NCBI GenBank assembly: GCA_017880265.1
Contig: JAFJTK010000163.1
Coordinates: 1-22,249, forward strand
Source: Candidatus Pelagibacter sp.
Lineage (GTDB): Bacteria > Pseudomonadota > Alphaproteobacteria > Pelagibacterales > Pelagibacteraceae
Reading direction: 5' to 3'
DNA: 22,249 nucleotides
The notes below the pieces were generated by a model that did no database searches, had not been told where the DNA came from, and saw only the letters and a program-made list of their open reading frames with translations. The translations under genes and the position numbers were made by a program. How positions within the stretch are numbered: position 1 is the first letter of the stretch; the number at the start of each line of letters is the position of its first letter. Shown here piece after piece: positions 1 to 7,231 of the stretch.

Positions 1-576
1 TATTTCAGGCTCAATTGCACAGTTACTTAAAACCGTAGTTCCCTTAGCAAAGCTTGCTGCAATGATTAAATTTTCAGTAGCACCAACTGATATTTTTGAA
101 AATTTTATTTTATTTCCAATTAATCCCTTTGGTGCTTTTGCATGCACATACCCTTGAACAATTTTATAATTAACGCCTAGTTTTGATAAAGCATCTAAAT
201 GTATATCAACAGGTCTAGTGCCAATCGCACACCCTCCAGGTAAGGATACTTTTGCTTTACCAAATTTAGCAAGCAAAGGCCCAAGGACTAAAATTCCTGC
301 TCTCATAGTTTTAACCAAACTGTAAGAGGCAAAATTTTTGTTCTGTTGTTTGTTATCAATAGTTAAATTATTTTTATTAAAGTTAATTTTAGATCCTAAC
401 GATTGTAACAAACTAACCATCGTCTCAATATCTCTTACTCTAGGTAAATTTTTTAGATAAACTTTTTTACTTGATAATAAAGTTGCTGCTAAAATTGGAA
501 GAGAGGCGTTTTTTGAACCTGATATTTTTATTTGTCCTTTGAGCTTATTCGCTCCAAAGACTTCTAGTTTTTGCAT
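1..576 (-). CDS. murA: UDP-N-acetylglucosamine 1-carboxyvinyltransferase MurA (partial, C-terminus beyond window)
   Basis: First committed step of peptidoglycan synthesis in the cytoplasm: enolpyruvyl transfer from PEP to UDP-GlcNAc. The minus-strand frame is open from the ATG at 576-574 to the window edge and gives 192 residues of a protein usually about 420 long. Visible family motifs are the N-terminal ISGSKNASLPILAA segment (about residues 18-31), the RAGILVLGPLLA segment, and the catalytic loop PGGCAIGTRPVD with the PEP-reactive, fosfomycin-target cysteine at residue 116. The start codon lies 2 bases after the dcd stop, so it is probably the distal gene of the same transcript. Nothing looks broken; only the window edge truncates it. 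Identification is very secure. Confidence 0.96.
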   Translation of the reverse strand, partial: MQKLEVFGANKLKGQIKISGSKNASLPILAATLLSSKKVYLKNLPRVRDIETMVSLLQSLGSKINFNKNNLTIDNKQQNKNFASYSLVKTMRAGILVLGPLLAKFGKAKVSLPGGCAIGTRPVDIHLDALSKLGVNYKIVQGYVHAKAPKGLIGNKIKFSKISVGATENLIIAASFAKGTTVLSNCAIEPEI

Positions 577-578
577 AA

Positions 579-1133
579 CTATACTTTAGGTAACGTTACC
601 CCAGTTTGGCCCATATATTTTCCATCCCGATCTGCATATGTCACTTCTGGTTTTTCATTTCCCTTTAAAAAGATAAATTGCGCAACCCCTTCATTGGCAT
701 ATATTTTTGCAGGTAAAGGTGTGGTGTTAGAAAACTCAAGTGTTACATACCCTTCCCAACCTGGTTCTAAAGGCGTAACATTAACAATAATTCCACATCT
801 TGCATAAGTAGATTTACCTAAACAAATGACCAATACATCATCTGGAATTTTAAATTTTTCAACTGTTCTTGCTAAAACAAATGAATTGGGTGGAATAATA
901 CATTCTGATGTATTTTTAGTTACAAAGTTTGTGGGTTTAAAATTTTTTGGATCCACTATCTCTGAATTTACATTGGTAAAAATTTTAAATTCATCAGACA
1001 CTCTTGCATCATAACCAAAAGAAGATAGTCCGTAAGAAATGCTATTCCCTCTCACTTGTTTTTCTTCAAAAGGAGAAATCATTTCTTGTTCTTTGGACAT
1101 TTTTCTTATCCACTTGTCCGATAATACTGTCAT
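579..1133 (-). CDS. dcd: dCTP deaminase
   Basis: Converts dCTP to dUTP, supplying dUTP for dUMP and thymidylate synthesis. At 184 aa it has the usual family length. The [12 protein letters not shown] region (about residues 33-44), the active-site stretch [23 protein letters not shown] (about 106-128, written here only to locate it) and VTLEFSN with the probable catalytic Glu133 are all recognisable. The ATG shares one base with the stop of the upstream 33-aa gene (TAATG), indicating translational coupling, and murA starts 2 bases after its stop. A bifunctional dCTP deaminase/dUTPase is possible in this fold, but I cannot separate the two from sequence alone. Confidence 0.95.
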   Translation of the reverse strand: MTVLSDKWIRKMSKEQEMISPFEEKQVRGNSISYGLSSFGYDARVSDEFKIFTNVNSEIVDPKNFKPTNFVTKNTSECIIPPNSFVLARTVEKFKIPDDVLVICLGKSTYARCGIIVNVTPLEPGWEGYVTLEFSNTTPLPAKIYANEGVAQFIFLKGNEKPEVTYADRDGKYMGQTGVTLPKV

Positions 1134-1234
1134 TATTTAGTTTTCTTCTTTGTCTTTTTTTGAAAAAGTTTTCTTTTTTTTAAGTTTTTTCTAAGTGCTA
1201 AGCTTAAACGCTCATTTTTTTCTTTAGAATTCAT
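1133..1234 (-). CDS. 33-aa basic conserved-type small protein
   Basis: A short frame, ATG at 1234-1232 and TAA at 1135-1133, encodes 33 residues that begin [20 protein letters not shown] and end in a Lys/Arg-rich tail. Support for a real gene comes from its junctions: its ATG overlaps the stop of the 66-aa gene (ATGA), and its TAA overlaps the ATG of dcd (TAATG), so it exactly bridges two genes. The core [15 protein letters not shown] resembles short basic alphaproteobacterial proteins of the form RLxxALRxNLxRRK that I recall as uncharacterised. Function is unknown; the charge would suit RNA or ribosome contact, which is inference only. It is easily missed by size cut-offs. Confidence 0.6.
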   Translation of the reverse strand: MNSKEKNERLSLALRKNLKKRKLFQKKTKKKTK

Positions 1235-1431
1235 TCTTTATCTGGATTAGTAAGGAAGTCTAATGTGATAGGCTTAGAAGTGTCTAACGTTTTAGGCTTA
1301 ACTTCTTCTTCTTTAGGTCCTTCTTTAGCTAAACGTTTAGCTCTTTTTTCAGCAAGCTTTTTTTCTCTTTTAGCTTGCTTCTCCATAAGCTTGTTTCCTT
1401 TAGTAGATTTATAATCGTAATGAATTCCCAT
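1231..1431 (-). CDS. 66-aa charged coiled-coil-like small protein
   Basis: I do not recognise a named family. The 66 residues hold a Lys/Glu/Arg/Ala-rich helix (about residues 16-38, EKQAKREKKLAEKRAKRLAK) that should form a long charged helix or short coiled coil, then a Pro/Glu linker and a hydrophobic-acidic tail ending [10 protein letters not shown]. Two starts are possible: the ATG at 1431 with AGGA 7 bases upstream, and an in-frame ATG at residue 16 preceded by AAGGAA at similar spacing; either would keep the helix. The gene heads a minus-strand set and overlaps the following 33-aa gene by 4 bases (ATGA). No cysteines, signal peptide or membrane segment. Confidence 0.65.
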   Translation of the reverse strand: MGIHYDYKSTKGNKLMEKQAKREKKLAEKRAKRLAKEGPKEEEVKPKTLDTSKPITLDFLTNPDKE

Positions 1432-1486
1432 AAAATTTTCCTCACGTAGATATAAAGCATATTCATCAAAAAATTAAGGCAATATT

Positions 1487-1516
1487 TTGAAAAAAATGCT
1501 TTATTATCAGTAAATA
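1487..1516 (+). promoter_or_regulatory. Putative sigma-70 type promoter for tRNA-Thr
   Basis: TTGAAA at 1487-1492 and TAAATA at 1511-1516 are separated by 18 bases and lie 16 bases before the first tRNA base. A second AT-rich hexamer, TATTAT at 1515-1520, is another possible -10 but would be 22 bases from the -35. In DNA this AT-rich such matches are common by chance; placement in the divergent gap between the 66-aa gene and the tRNA is the main support. Confidence 0.4.
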
Positions 1517-1531
1517 TTATTTTGATCATAA

Positions 1532-1605
1532 GCTCCTATAGATAAATGGTATATCAAGTCATTGGTAATGACTAATTCCCTGGTCAGTACAGGGTGGGAG
1601 CACCA
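1532..1605 (+). tRNA. tRNA-Thr (anticodon GGT), divergent T-loop
   Basis: A complete 74-base cloverleaf with encoded CCA. Acceptor stem GCTCCTA (1532-1538) pairs with TGGGAGC (1595-1601; one T-G wobble). The D-stem is GATA/TATC with loop AATGGTA; the anticodon stem AGTCA/TGACT closes loop TTGGTAA, placing anticodon GGT at 1564-1566 after T33. The variable region is AATT. The T-stem CCCTG/CAGGG closes loop GTCAGTA. Discriminator A1602 is followed by CCA 1603-1605. G1-C72, C2-G71 and G34 G35 U36 match known bacterial Thr identity elements. U8, A14, G18G19, A15-U48, A21, G53-C61 and C56 are all kept. The T-loop lacks the usual T54 and A58 (G and G here), and position 11-24 is A-U rather than the usual pyrimidine-purine pair. 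Its 3' end lies 3 bases from the stop of the convergent membrane-protein gene. Confidence 0.85.
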
Positions 1606-1608
1606 AAA

Positions 1609-2331
1609 TTAATTTTTGTAGAAAATTTTTCTTAGAAAAATTGACAATATAATTAATCCAAAAAAAGCAAGAATTGGTAAATAAATATCTGCAGAAAAAA
1701 TTATATCCGTTATTCCTGGAAGCTCTGAATTTTGATCAATAACTTTTTCTAAACCACTGCCAATAGAAACGGCCAAGAATATTTGAGGTATAATTCCAAT
1801 CAAAGTTGCAAAGAAAAAATTATTAACTTTAACATTAAAAAGAGTGGGCAAAAGACAGCTTAACTGCCAAGGTATTCCTCCTATAAAACGATATATTAAC
1901 AAATAAATAAATTCAGATTTTTTAAATTTTTGCTCAAGATTTTGAAATTTATTTAAAAATTTTTCTCTAATTAATTCTTTTAAAAAATAATTGCCAAATA
2001 AATATATGAAAGTTGCACCAACACTTAATCCTAAAACAACTAGTAAAGTTCCAATCCATTTTCCAAAAATAAATCCACCCATCAATGCAACAGGAGAACC
2101 AAATCCTAGAAATGGAAACACCCACAATATCGTTAATCCTAGAAAAATTATTGATAGTAAAAATAAATTTGAATTTTTAAGTTCAAAAAAATAAGATCTA
2201 TTTTCTCTAATAAAATCATAAGAAGTTATTTCTTGAAGGCTAAATTTTGAAAAGAAAAAATATAAAAATAAACAAATGGCTGTAAGATAAAATAATCCTA
2301 CAAATAATTTAATTTTTTTAGCTTTTTCCAT
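1609..2331 (-). CDS. TVP38/TMEM64 family (DedA/VTT superfamily) inner-membrane protein
   Basis: Polytopic membrane protein of about 240 aa with hydrophobic segments near residues 8-28, 57-100, 135-190 and 215-235. The VTT-domain signature is visible: a GFGSPVALMGGFIFG segment with GxxFG, and the re-entrant RFIGGIPWQLSCLLP followed by FNVKVNNFFFATLIGIIP. Family members are linked to lipid scrambling or undecaprenyl/phospholipid transport; the substrate cannot be told here. I take the ATG at 2331-2329 as start. A TTG three codons earlier (2340) is in frame but gives an unlikely MYLMEK start. The gene converges on the tRNA and diverges from rpmH. It appears to be monocistronic. Confidence 0.82.
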   Translation of the reverse strand: MEKAKKIKLFVGLFYLTAICLFLYFFFSKFSLQEITSYDFIRENRSYFFELKNSNLFLLSIIFLGLTILWVFPFLGFGSPVALMGGFIFGKWIGTLLVVLGLSVGATFIYLFGNYFLKELIREKFLNKFQNLEQKFKKSEFIYLLIYRFIGGIPWQLSCLLPTLFNVKVNNFFFATLIGIIPQIFLAVSIGSGLEKVIDQNSELPGITDIIFSADIYLPILAFFGLIILSIFLRKIFYKN

Positions 2332-2345
2332 TAAATACAATGCTA

Positions 2346-2355
2346 ATTATATAAT
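2346..2355. promoter_or_regulatory. Palindromic -10-like element ATTATATAAT in the divergent gap
   Basis: The perfect palindrome ATTATATAAT contains a consensus TATAAT in each direction and sits between the divergent TVP38-like gene and rpmH. On the minus strand it would start transcription about 8 bases before the ATG at 2331. I see no convincing -35 hexamer for either direction, so this is a weak call. Confidence 0.25.
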
Positions 2356-2362
2356 CTTCTAT

Positions 2363-2391
2363 TTGCTATTTATATATTTAGTTACTATAAA
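2363..2391 (+). promoter_or_regulatory. Putative promoter of the rpmH-rnpA-yidD-yidC transcript
   Basis: TTGCTA at 2363-2368 and TATAAA at 2386-2391 have ideal 17-base spacing. The start of transcription would be near 2398, leaving a leader of about 26 bases before rpmH. There is no other gap large enough to hold a promoter until 6372, so this may drive much of the plus-strand set. Confidence 0.45.
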
Positions 2392-2423
2392 GGGCGAAAA
2401 TTAATAAATTTTAACCACATTTT

Positions 2424-2564
2424 ATGAAGCGAACATACCAACCATCTAACGTTAAACGAGCCAGAAAACATGGTTTTAGATCAAAAATGAAGACTAAGGG
2501 TGGACAAAAACTTTTGGCTAGACGAAGAGCAAGAGGAAGAAAATCGTTAACAGTATCAGTCTAG
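2424..2564 (+). CDS. rpmH: 50S ribosomal protein L34
   Basis: The 46-residue protein starts [20 protein letters not shown] and ends [14 protein letters not shown]; the MKRTYQPS...R.HGFR pattern is diagnostic for L34, an exit-region component of the large ribosomal subunit. It has the usual length. No strong Shine-Dalgarno sequence precedes the ATG. rnpA starts 4 bases after its stop, the near-universal bacterial arrangement. Easy to miss because of its small size, but very secure. Confidence 0.97.
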   Translation: MKRTYQPSNVKRARKHGFRSKMKTKGGQKLLARRRARGRKSLTVSV

Positions 2565-2568
2565 ATAA

Positions 2569-2910
2569 ATGAAAAGCAAAATACTTGCTCTTTCAAAAAA
2601 CGAAGAATTCAAAAATCTACTAAAGCAAAAAAAAATTTCTAACAAGTATGTTACAATTTTTTTTGGCAACCTAGCCAACAAAGATGATAGCAAACTTAAT
2701 ATTAGTTTTGTGACTAAAAAGAAAATTGGGAATGCTGTAAAAAGAAATAAAATTAAACGTAGATTAAGAAATATAGTTAATGAGGCAGTAAAAAAGGTAA
2801 CATTAAAATTTAACTATTCATATCTTGTTATTGCCAAGGCAACTATGCTAAACAATGAATACAAAAATATAAAAGAAACTCTATTTCAGGATTTAGAAAA
2901 AATTAAATAA
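2569..2910 (+). CDS. rnpA: Ribonuclease P protein component
   Basis: Protein cofactor of RNase P, which removes 5' leaders from pre-tRNA. The 113-aa product has the expected size and the family's basic RNR motif, KKIGNAVKRNKIKRRLRN (about residues 52-69), which contacts the RNA. The rest is divergent and Lys-rich, as usual for AT-rich genomes. It follows rpmH by 4 bases and its TAA shares a base with the yidD ATG (TAATG). Confidence 0.94.
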   Translation: MKSKILALSKNEEFKNLLKQKKISNKYVTIFFGNLANKDDSKLNISFVTKKKIGNAVKRNKIKRRLRNIVNEAVKKVTLKFNYSYLVIAKATMLNNEYKNIKETLFQDLEKIK

Positions 2911-3161
2911 TGAACATTTTCACAAATATTTTAATTAAATTTATCAAAGGTTATAAATTTCTAATTAGTCCACTACTTGGTCAATCATGTAGATATTTAC
3001 CAACTTGCTCAGAGTACAGTATAGAAGCTTTAAAAGAATTTGGTCTAGTTAAAGGAAGTTTCATGAGTTTAAAAAGAATTCTATCATGCCATCCAATAAA
3101 GTTTTTAGGAGGTGGCGATGGCTTTGATCCTGTTAAAAAAGAAGTGAAAGCAAAAAAATAA
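2910..3161 (+). CDS. yidD: Membrane protein insertion efficiency factor YidD
   Basis: Small membrane-associated protein that assists YidC/Sec-dependent insertion. The 83-aa product shows an amphipathic N-terminal helix (about residues 5-20, IKGYKFLISPLLG) and the YidD signature with CRYLPTCSEYSIEAL (about 27-41), then SCHP and GGGDGFDPV. It overlaps rnpA by one base at its start and yidC by one base at its end, so the three genes are probably translationally coupled. Confidence 0.94.
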   Translation: MNIFTNILIKFIKGYKFLISPLLGQSCRYLPTCSEYSIEALKEFGLVKGSFMSLKRILSCHPIKFLGGGDGFDPVKKEVKAKK

Positions 3162-4837
3162 TGGATACTAAGAATGTCATTGCAGCAATTTCTTTATCGG
3201 CAGCGGTAATAATTTTATATTCGCTTTTTTTTGCTCCTCCACCAGTCACTAAAGAACAATTAGCAGAAAAAAATAAAACTGAGCAAAATACAGACGCTCC
3301 AAGTTTAGACCAAAAAGAAACTGTTACTGAAATTACCAGAGAAGAGGCTTTAAGCCAAAGTAAGAGAATTCAATTTGAAAACCAAAACATTATTGGTTCA
3401 ATTTCTTTAAAAGGGGCTGCAATCGATGACTTAACTTTTAAAGAATACAATGTTGCCTTGGAAAGTGACGAGAAAGTTAAACTTTTATCACCAAGAAATA
3501 CTAAAGATGGATACTTTATAGAAAGTGGATTTATTACCACAGATAAAAATATAGAAATTCCAAATTCAAATTCACTATGGTCTGTATCTGGAAACAGCAA
3601 ACTAACTAGTCAGTCTCCTGTTAAATTATCTTGGACTAACGGTCAGGGAATTACTTTTGAAAAAGAAATAGCTTTAGATGACAAATTTTTATTCTCAATT
3701 AAACAGAAAGTAATCAATTCGACTAATAAAGAGTATGATTTCTATTCATATGGGCAAATAATTAGAAAGCAAATTCCTGATATATCAAACTTTTATATCC
3801 TTCACGAAGGACTTTTAGCAACATTAGATGATGAGCTGATCGAAGAAGATTACGATGATATCCAAGAAGAAAAGTTTTCAAGAACTTCGCAAAAAGGATG
3901 GCTTGGAATATCTGACAAGTTCTGGATTACTTCATTAATACCACCAAGTGGTAAAGAGTTTAAAACTACATTTGATTACAAAGATAAATTTAGAGCTAAC
4001 TTTGTAGCAACTGAGCCTCTTGAGCTAAATGGAAACTCTAGCATTGAAGATAAAATGCAAATAATTGTTGCTGCAAAAAGAGTAGATGTAATTGATGGAT
4101 ACGCAGAATCTTTAAATATAGATAAATTTGATTTAGCAATCGATTGGGGGTTTTTATATTTTATCACCAAACCTTTGTTTTACGGGATAGATTACTTCTT
4201 TAAATTGCTTGGAAATTATGGTCTTGCAATCATTGCAATTACTATTTGTATTCGATTGGCATTCTTCCCACTTGCAAACTTTTCATTTAGAAGCATGGCA
4301 AAAATGAAAGCACTTCAGCCTGAAATGGTGAGACTTAAAGAGCTTCACAAAAACGATAAAATGAAACTTCAACAAGAAATGATGGCTCTTTATAAAAAAG
4401 AAAAAGTAAATCCTATGTCTGGATGTTTGCCTATACTAGTTCAGATTCCAGTATTTTTTGCATTATATAAAGTATTATTTGTAACCATTGAAATGAGACA
4501 AATGCCATTTTATGGTTGGATTCAAGATTTATCAGAAAGAGATCCAACGTCCGTTTTCAATTTATTTGGTTTATTGCCTTATGATGTTCCATCTTTTTTA
4601 ATGATTGGTGCTTGGCCTATTGCAATGGGTGTATCAATGTTTATTCAACAAAAACTTAACCCTGCTCCAACTGATCCGATGCAGGCCAAAATATTTATGT
4701 TCTTTCCACTTTTCCTTACAATAATTTTAGCTCCATTCCCTGCTGGACTGGTTATCTACTGGACTGTTAATAATATTTTAACTATGGCTCAACAAGTTTT
4801 CATTATGAAAAGAACTACAGTTAAAACAGTTACTTAA
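3161..4837 (+). CDS. yidC: Membrane protein insertase YidC
   Basis: Inner-membrane insertase (Oxa1/Alb3/YidC superfamily) that folds and inserts membrane proteins alone or with SecYEG. The 558-aa product has the Gram-negative layout: N-terminal anchor (about residues 5-25), an acidic linker, a large periplasmic domain (about 65-320), then the conserved core. The core starts with a segment around 352-372 bearing Arg365 in TICIRLAFFP, the hydrophilic-groove arginine, followed by a charged cytoplasmic hairpin (376-415) and further membrane segments from 421 onward. A short basic tail ends the protein. Both ends share one base with their neighbours (TAATG). Confidence 0.97.
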   Translation: MDTKNVIAAISLSAAVIILYSLFFAPPPVTKEQLAEKNKTEQNTDAPSLDQKETVTEITREEALSQSKRIQFENQNIIGSISLKGAAIDDLTFKEYNVALESDEKVKLLSPRNTKDGYFIESGFITTDKNIEIPNSNSLWSVSGNSKLTSQSPVKLSWTNGQGITFEKEIALDDKFLFSIKQKVINSTNKEYDFYSYGQIIRKQIPDISNFYILHEGLLATLDDELIEEDYDDIQEEKFSRTSQKGWLGISDKFWITSLIPPSGKEFKTTFDYKDKFRANFVATEPLELNGNSSIEDKMQIIVAAKRVDVIDGYAESLNIDKFDLAIDWGFLYFITKPLFYGIDYFFKLLGNYGLAIIAITICIRLAFFPLANFSFRSMAKMKALQPEMVRLKELHKNDKMKLQQEMMALYKKEKVNPMSGCLPILVQIPVFFALYKVLFVTIEMRQMPFYGWIQDLSERDPTSVFNLFGLLPYDVPSFLMIGAWPIAMGVSMFIQQKLNPAPTDPMQAKIFMFFPLFLTIILAPFPAGLVIYWTVNNILTMAQQVFIMKRTTVKTVT

Positions 4838-5703
4838 TGCTGGAAATAAAAGAAGAAGAATTAGATAAAATCCTCCCATCAGATGGTCCTTCAATTGATG
4901 AAGTTAAAAGATATTTGGAAAAATATAACGATGAATACATTGTTATAAAATGTGGTGGAAGTGTTTTAGTTGATCAAAATTTATTCGAAATTTTTATAAA
5001 AGATATTACTACCCTTAATAAATTAGGTTTTATTCCTATTATTGTACATGGTGGCGGTAAAAGAATAAGCAATAAATTAAATGAGCTTGGAATAAAAAGT
5101 GAATTTATCAAAGGACTTCGAGTTACTGGAAAAGAAACAATTGAGGTAGTTGAGCAAGTTTTAATAGAATTCAATCAAGAGATAGTTGAAGCCCTTAAAA
5201 AACAAACTTGTAATAGTGAAACAATTAACTCTAAAATTAATAATATCATTAGTGTGATTAAAGAAAATGATGAATTAGGTTTTGTTGGAACACCAACTAA
5301 AATTGATCAATCTATTATTGATAAAATTGTAAACGATAAAAAAGTTCCAGTAATTGCACCCTTGGGTCTAGATGAAAACAATCAAACTTATAATATAAAC
5401 GCAGATACAGCTGCTGGCTACATTGCAAAAAAAATTAAGGCAAGAAGACTGATTATTATGAGTGATGTTGAGGGTGTTTTAGATAATAACCAAAAACTAA
5501 TTCCTGAAATTAACTCAACTTCAATCAAGGAATTAATTGAAAATGAAACTATTACTGGGGGCATGATCCCCAAAATCAACAATTGTCTAGATGTTGCAAG
5601 TAATGGAGTAAAAGGTGTGGTAATTATTGATGGTCGAAAAAACCATTCTATTCTTTTTGAACTATTATCAGATAAAGGATCAGGAACATTAATAAGACAA
5701 TGA
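4837..5703 (+). CDS. argB: Acetylglutamate kinase
   Basis: Second step of arginine synthesis: ATP-dependent phosphorylation of N-acetylglutamate. The 288-aa product is an amino-acid kinase with KCGGS at 38-42, VHGGGKR at 70-76, the substrate-binding segment LGIKSEFIKGLRVT, NINADTAAGYIA, SDVEGVLD, and GGMIPKINN near the C-terminus. An acidic N-terminal extension of about 30 residues precedes the first strand; in known arginine-sensitive enzymes an N-terminal helix mediates feedback inhibition, but I cannot infer regulation here. Its ATG overlaps the yidC stop. In many alphaproteobacteria a GTPase gene (engB/yihA) sits at this junction; it is not here. Confidence 0.95.
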   Translation: MLEIKEEELDKILPSDGPSIDEVKRYLEKYNDEYIVIKCGGSVLVDQNLFEIFIKDITTLNKLGFIPIIVHGGGKRISNKLNELGIKSEFIKGLRVTGKETIEVVEQVLIEFNQEIVEALKKQTCNSETINSKINNIISVIKENDELGFVGTPTKIDQSIIDKIVNDKKVPVIAPLGLDENNQTYNINADTAAGYIAKKIKARRLIIMSDVEGVLDNNQKLIPEINSTSIKELIENETITGGMIPKINNCLDVASNGVKGVVIIDGRKNHSILFELLSDKGSGTLIRQ

Positions 5704-6371
5704 AAGATTTAATCGATATAAAATATTGGATATTTGATCTTGATAACACTCTTTATAGTGGTCAAACTCAGGTTTTTTCTGAAGTAGATAAAAAAATGTC
5801 TTCTTTCATCTCTGAAAAATTTAATGTTGATCTTATAAAAGCAAAAGAAATTCAAAAAAAATATTTCTACGAATATGGCACAACACTCTCCGGTCTAATG
5901 AACCATGACAATATCGATCCACAAGAATTTTTAGAATTTGTTCACGATATTGACATTAGCTGGCTCCCAAAAGATGAAGTTTTAAGAGAAGAGCTGATTA
6001 AGATAAAAGAAAAAAAGATTATTTTTACTAACGGATCTCATGCTCACGTTGAAAATGTTACAAAACAACTTGGTATTGATGGATTATTTGATGGAGCCTT
6101 TGATATAACTGATGCAAATTATGTACCAAAACCACATTTAGATCCATATCAAAAATTGATTAAAAAATTTGATTTAGATCCAAATCAATCAATTTTAATT
6201 GAAGATATCGCTCACAACTTAGAACAAGCTAAAAATTTAGGAATGAAAACTTGTTGGTTAGAAAATGAAGAAACCTTTGCAAAAAAAGACTCGGACAAAC
6301 CATATATAGATTATAAGATTAAGAACTTGCCTTCTTTTCTTCAAGAAATTAATATATTAAAGAACAATTAA
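5700..6371 (+). CDS. HAD-superfamily hydrolase, pyrimidine 5'-nucleotidase type
   Basis: A 223-aa HAD phosphatase. Motif I is FDLDNTLY (nucleophile Asp14, acid/base Asp16), motif II IFTNGSHAH, motif III Lys in YVPKPHLDPY, and motif IV IEDIAHN. The helical cap between motifs I and II is of the type seen in Ssm1/Sdt1-like pyrimidine nucleotidases, which dephosphorylate UMP/CMP or vitamin B6 compounds. The same relative, between argB and dapD, is common in alphaproteobacteria, but the physiological substrate is not known to me. Its ATG overlaps the argB stop by 4 bases (ATGA). Confidence 0.82.
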   Translation: MKDLIDIKYWIFDLDNTLYSGQTQVFSEVDKKMSSFISEKFNVDLIKAKEIQKKYFYEYGTTLSGLMNHDNIDPQEFLEFVHDIDISWLPKDEVLREELIKIKEKKIIFTNGSHAHVENVTKQLGIDGLFDGAFDITDANYVPKPHLDPYQKLIKKFDLDPNQSILIEDIAHNLEQAKNLGMKTCWLENEETFAKKDSDKPYIDYKIKNLPSFLQEINILKNN

Positions 6372-6393
6372 ATTAACTATCTAAATAAAAAAT

Positions 6394-7224
6394 ATGAGTG
6401 ATATCGAAAAAATAATAAATGATGCGTGGGAAAATAGAGATAACGTAAATCAAGATTCTGAACAAAGTTTAAAAGATACCATCAATCAAATGATTGCTGA
6501 TTTAGATAGTGGTAAAGTTAGAGTTGCAGAAAAAATTAATGGGGAATGGGTTACCCATCAGCATATTAAAAAAGCAATTATGTTAAGTTTTAGAATTTAT
6601 CCAATGGAAAATTTAAATGGACCTTATAGTAGCTGGTATGACAAAGCACATTTACTAAAAGGTAAAACTGCTGGTTGGACAAAAGAAGATCATGAAAAAG
6701 CAGGATTTAGAATGGTGCCAAACTCTCCTGTAAGAAAAGGATCTTTTGTAGGTAAAAATGCAGTATTAATGCCATGCTATGTAAATATTGGAGCATATAT
6801 CGATGAAGGCACTATGATGGATACTTTCAGCCGTGCGGGTAGTTGTTGCCAGATTGGAAAGAATTGTCATATCTCTGCAGGAAGTGGAATTGGTGGAGTG
6901 TTAGAGCCAGCCCAAGCATTACCAACTATTATTGAAGATAATTGTTTTATTGGAGCAATGTCTGAAGTTGTTGAAGGTGTGATAGTTGGAGAAGGATCAG
7001 TTTTAAGTATGGGAATGTACATTGGCCAATCTACTAAAATAGTAAATAGAAAAACTGGAGAAATAACTTATGGAAAAATTCCTCCTTATTCTGTGGTAGT
7101 ACCTGGATCATTACCAGATAAAAATAATGCTTCTGCCCCTTCTCTTTATTGTGCAGTTATCATTAAACAAGTGGATGAAAAAACAAGATCTAAAACTTCT
7201 GTAAACGATCTTTTAAGAGAATAG
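6394..7224 (+). CDS. dapD: 2,3,4,5-tetrahydropyridine-2,6-dicarboxylate N-succinyltransferase
   Basis: Succinyl-CoA-dependent step of lysine/meso-diaminopimelate synthesis. At 276 aa it matches the family. An N-terminal helical domain (about residues 1-100) precedes a left-handed beta-helix of hexapeptide repeats, seen as repeated I/V-G-x-x-x phrases such as VNIGAYIDEG, CQIGKNCHI, CFIGAMSEV and VIVGEGSVL. The conserved MMDTFSRAGSC and SGIGGVLEP segments are present. It lies 22 bases after the HAD gene and 7 bases before dapE, the next-but-one pathway enzyme; the intervening aminotransferase step (argD/dapC) is not in the window. Confidence 0.96.
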   Translation: MSDIEKIINDAWENRDNVNQDSEQSLKDTINQMIADLDSGKVRVAEKINGEWVTHQHIKKAIMLSFRIYPMENLNGPYSSWYDKAHLLKGKTAGWTKEDHEKAGFRMVPNSPVRKGSFVGKNAVLMPCYVNIGAYIDEGTMMDTFSRAGSCCQIGKNCHISAGSGIGGVLEPAQALPTIIEDNCFIGAMSEVVEGVIVGEGSVLSMGMYIGQSTKIVNRKTGEITYGKIPPYSVVVPGSLPDKNNASAPSLYCAVIIKQVDEKTRSKTSVNDLLRE

Positions 7225-7231
7225 ATTTATT

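Noticed and set aside
1329..1529. A 66-codon minus-strand open frame beginning MIKIIFTDNK.
   Set aside because: It overlaps the better-supported 66-aa gene in another frame, has no recognisable composition or motif, and its start crosses the tRNA promoter region.
1532..1605. The possibility that this RNA is part of a two-piece tmRNA or a riboswitch.
   Set aside because: A full cloverleaf with anticodon arm, T33 and a GGT anticodon folds without gaps; tmRNA acceptor pieces lack an anticodon arm.
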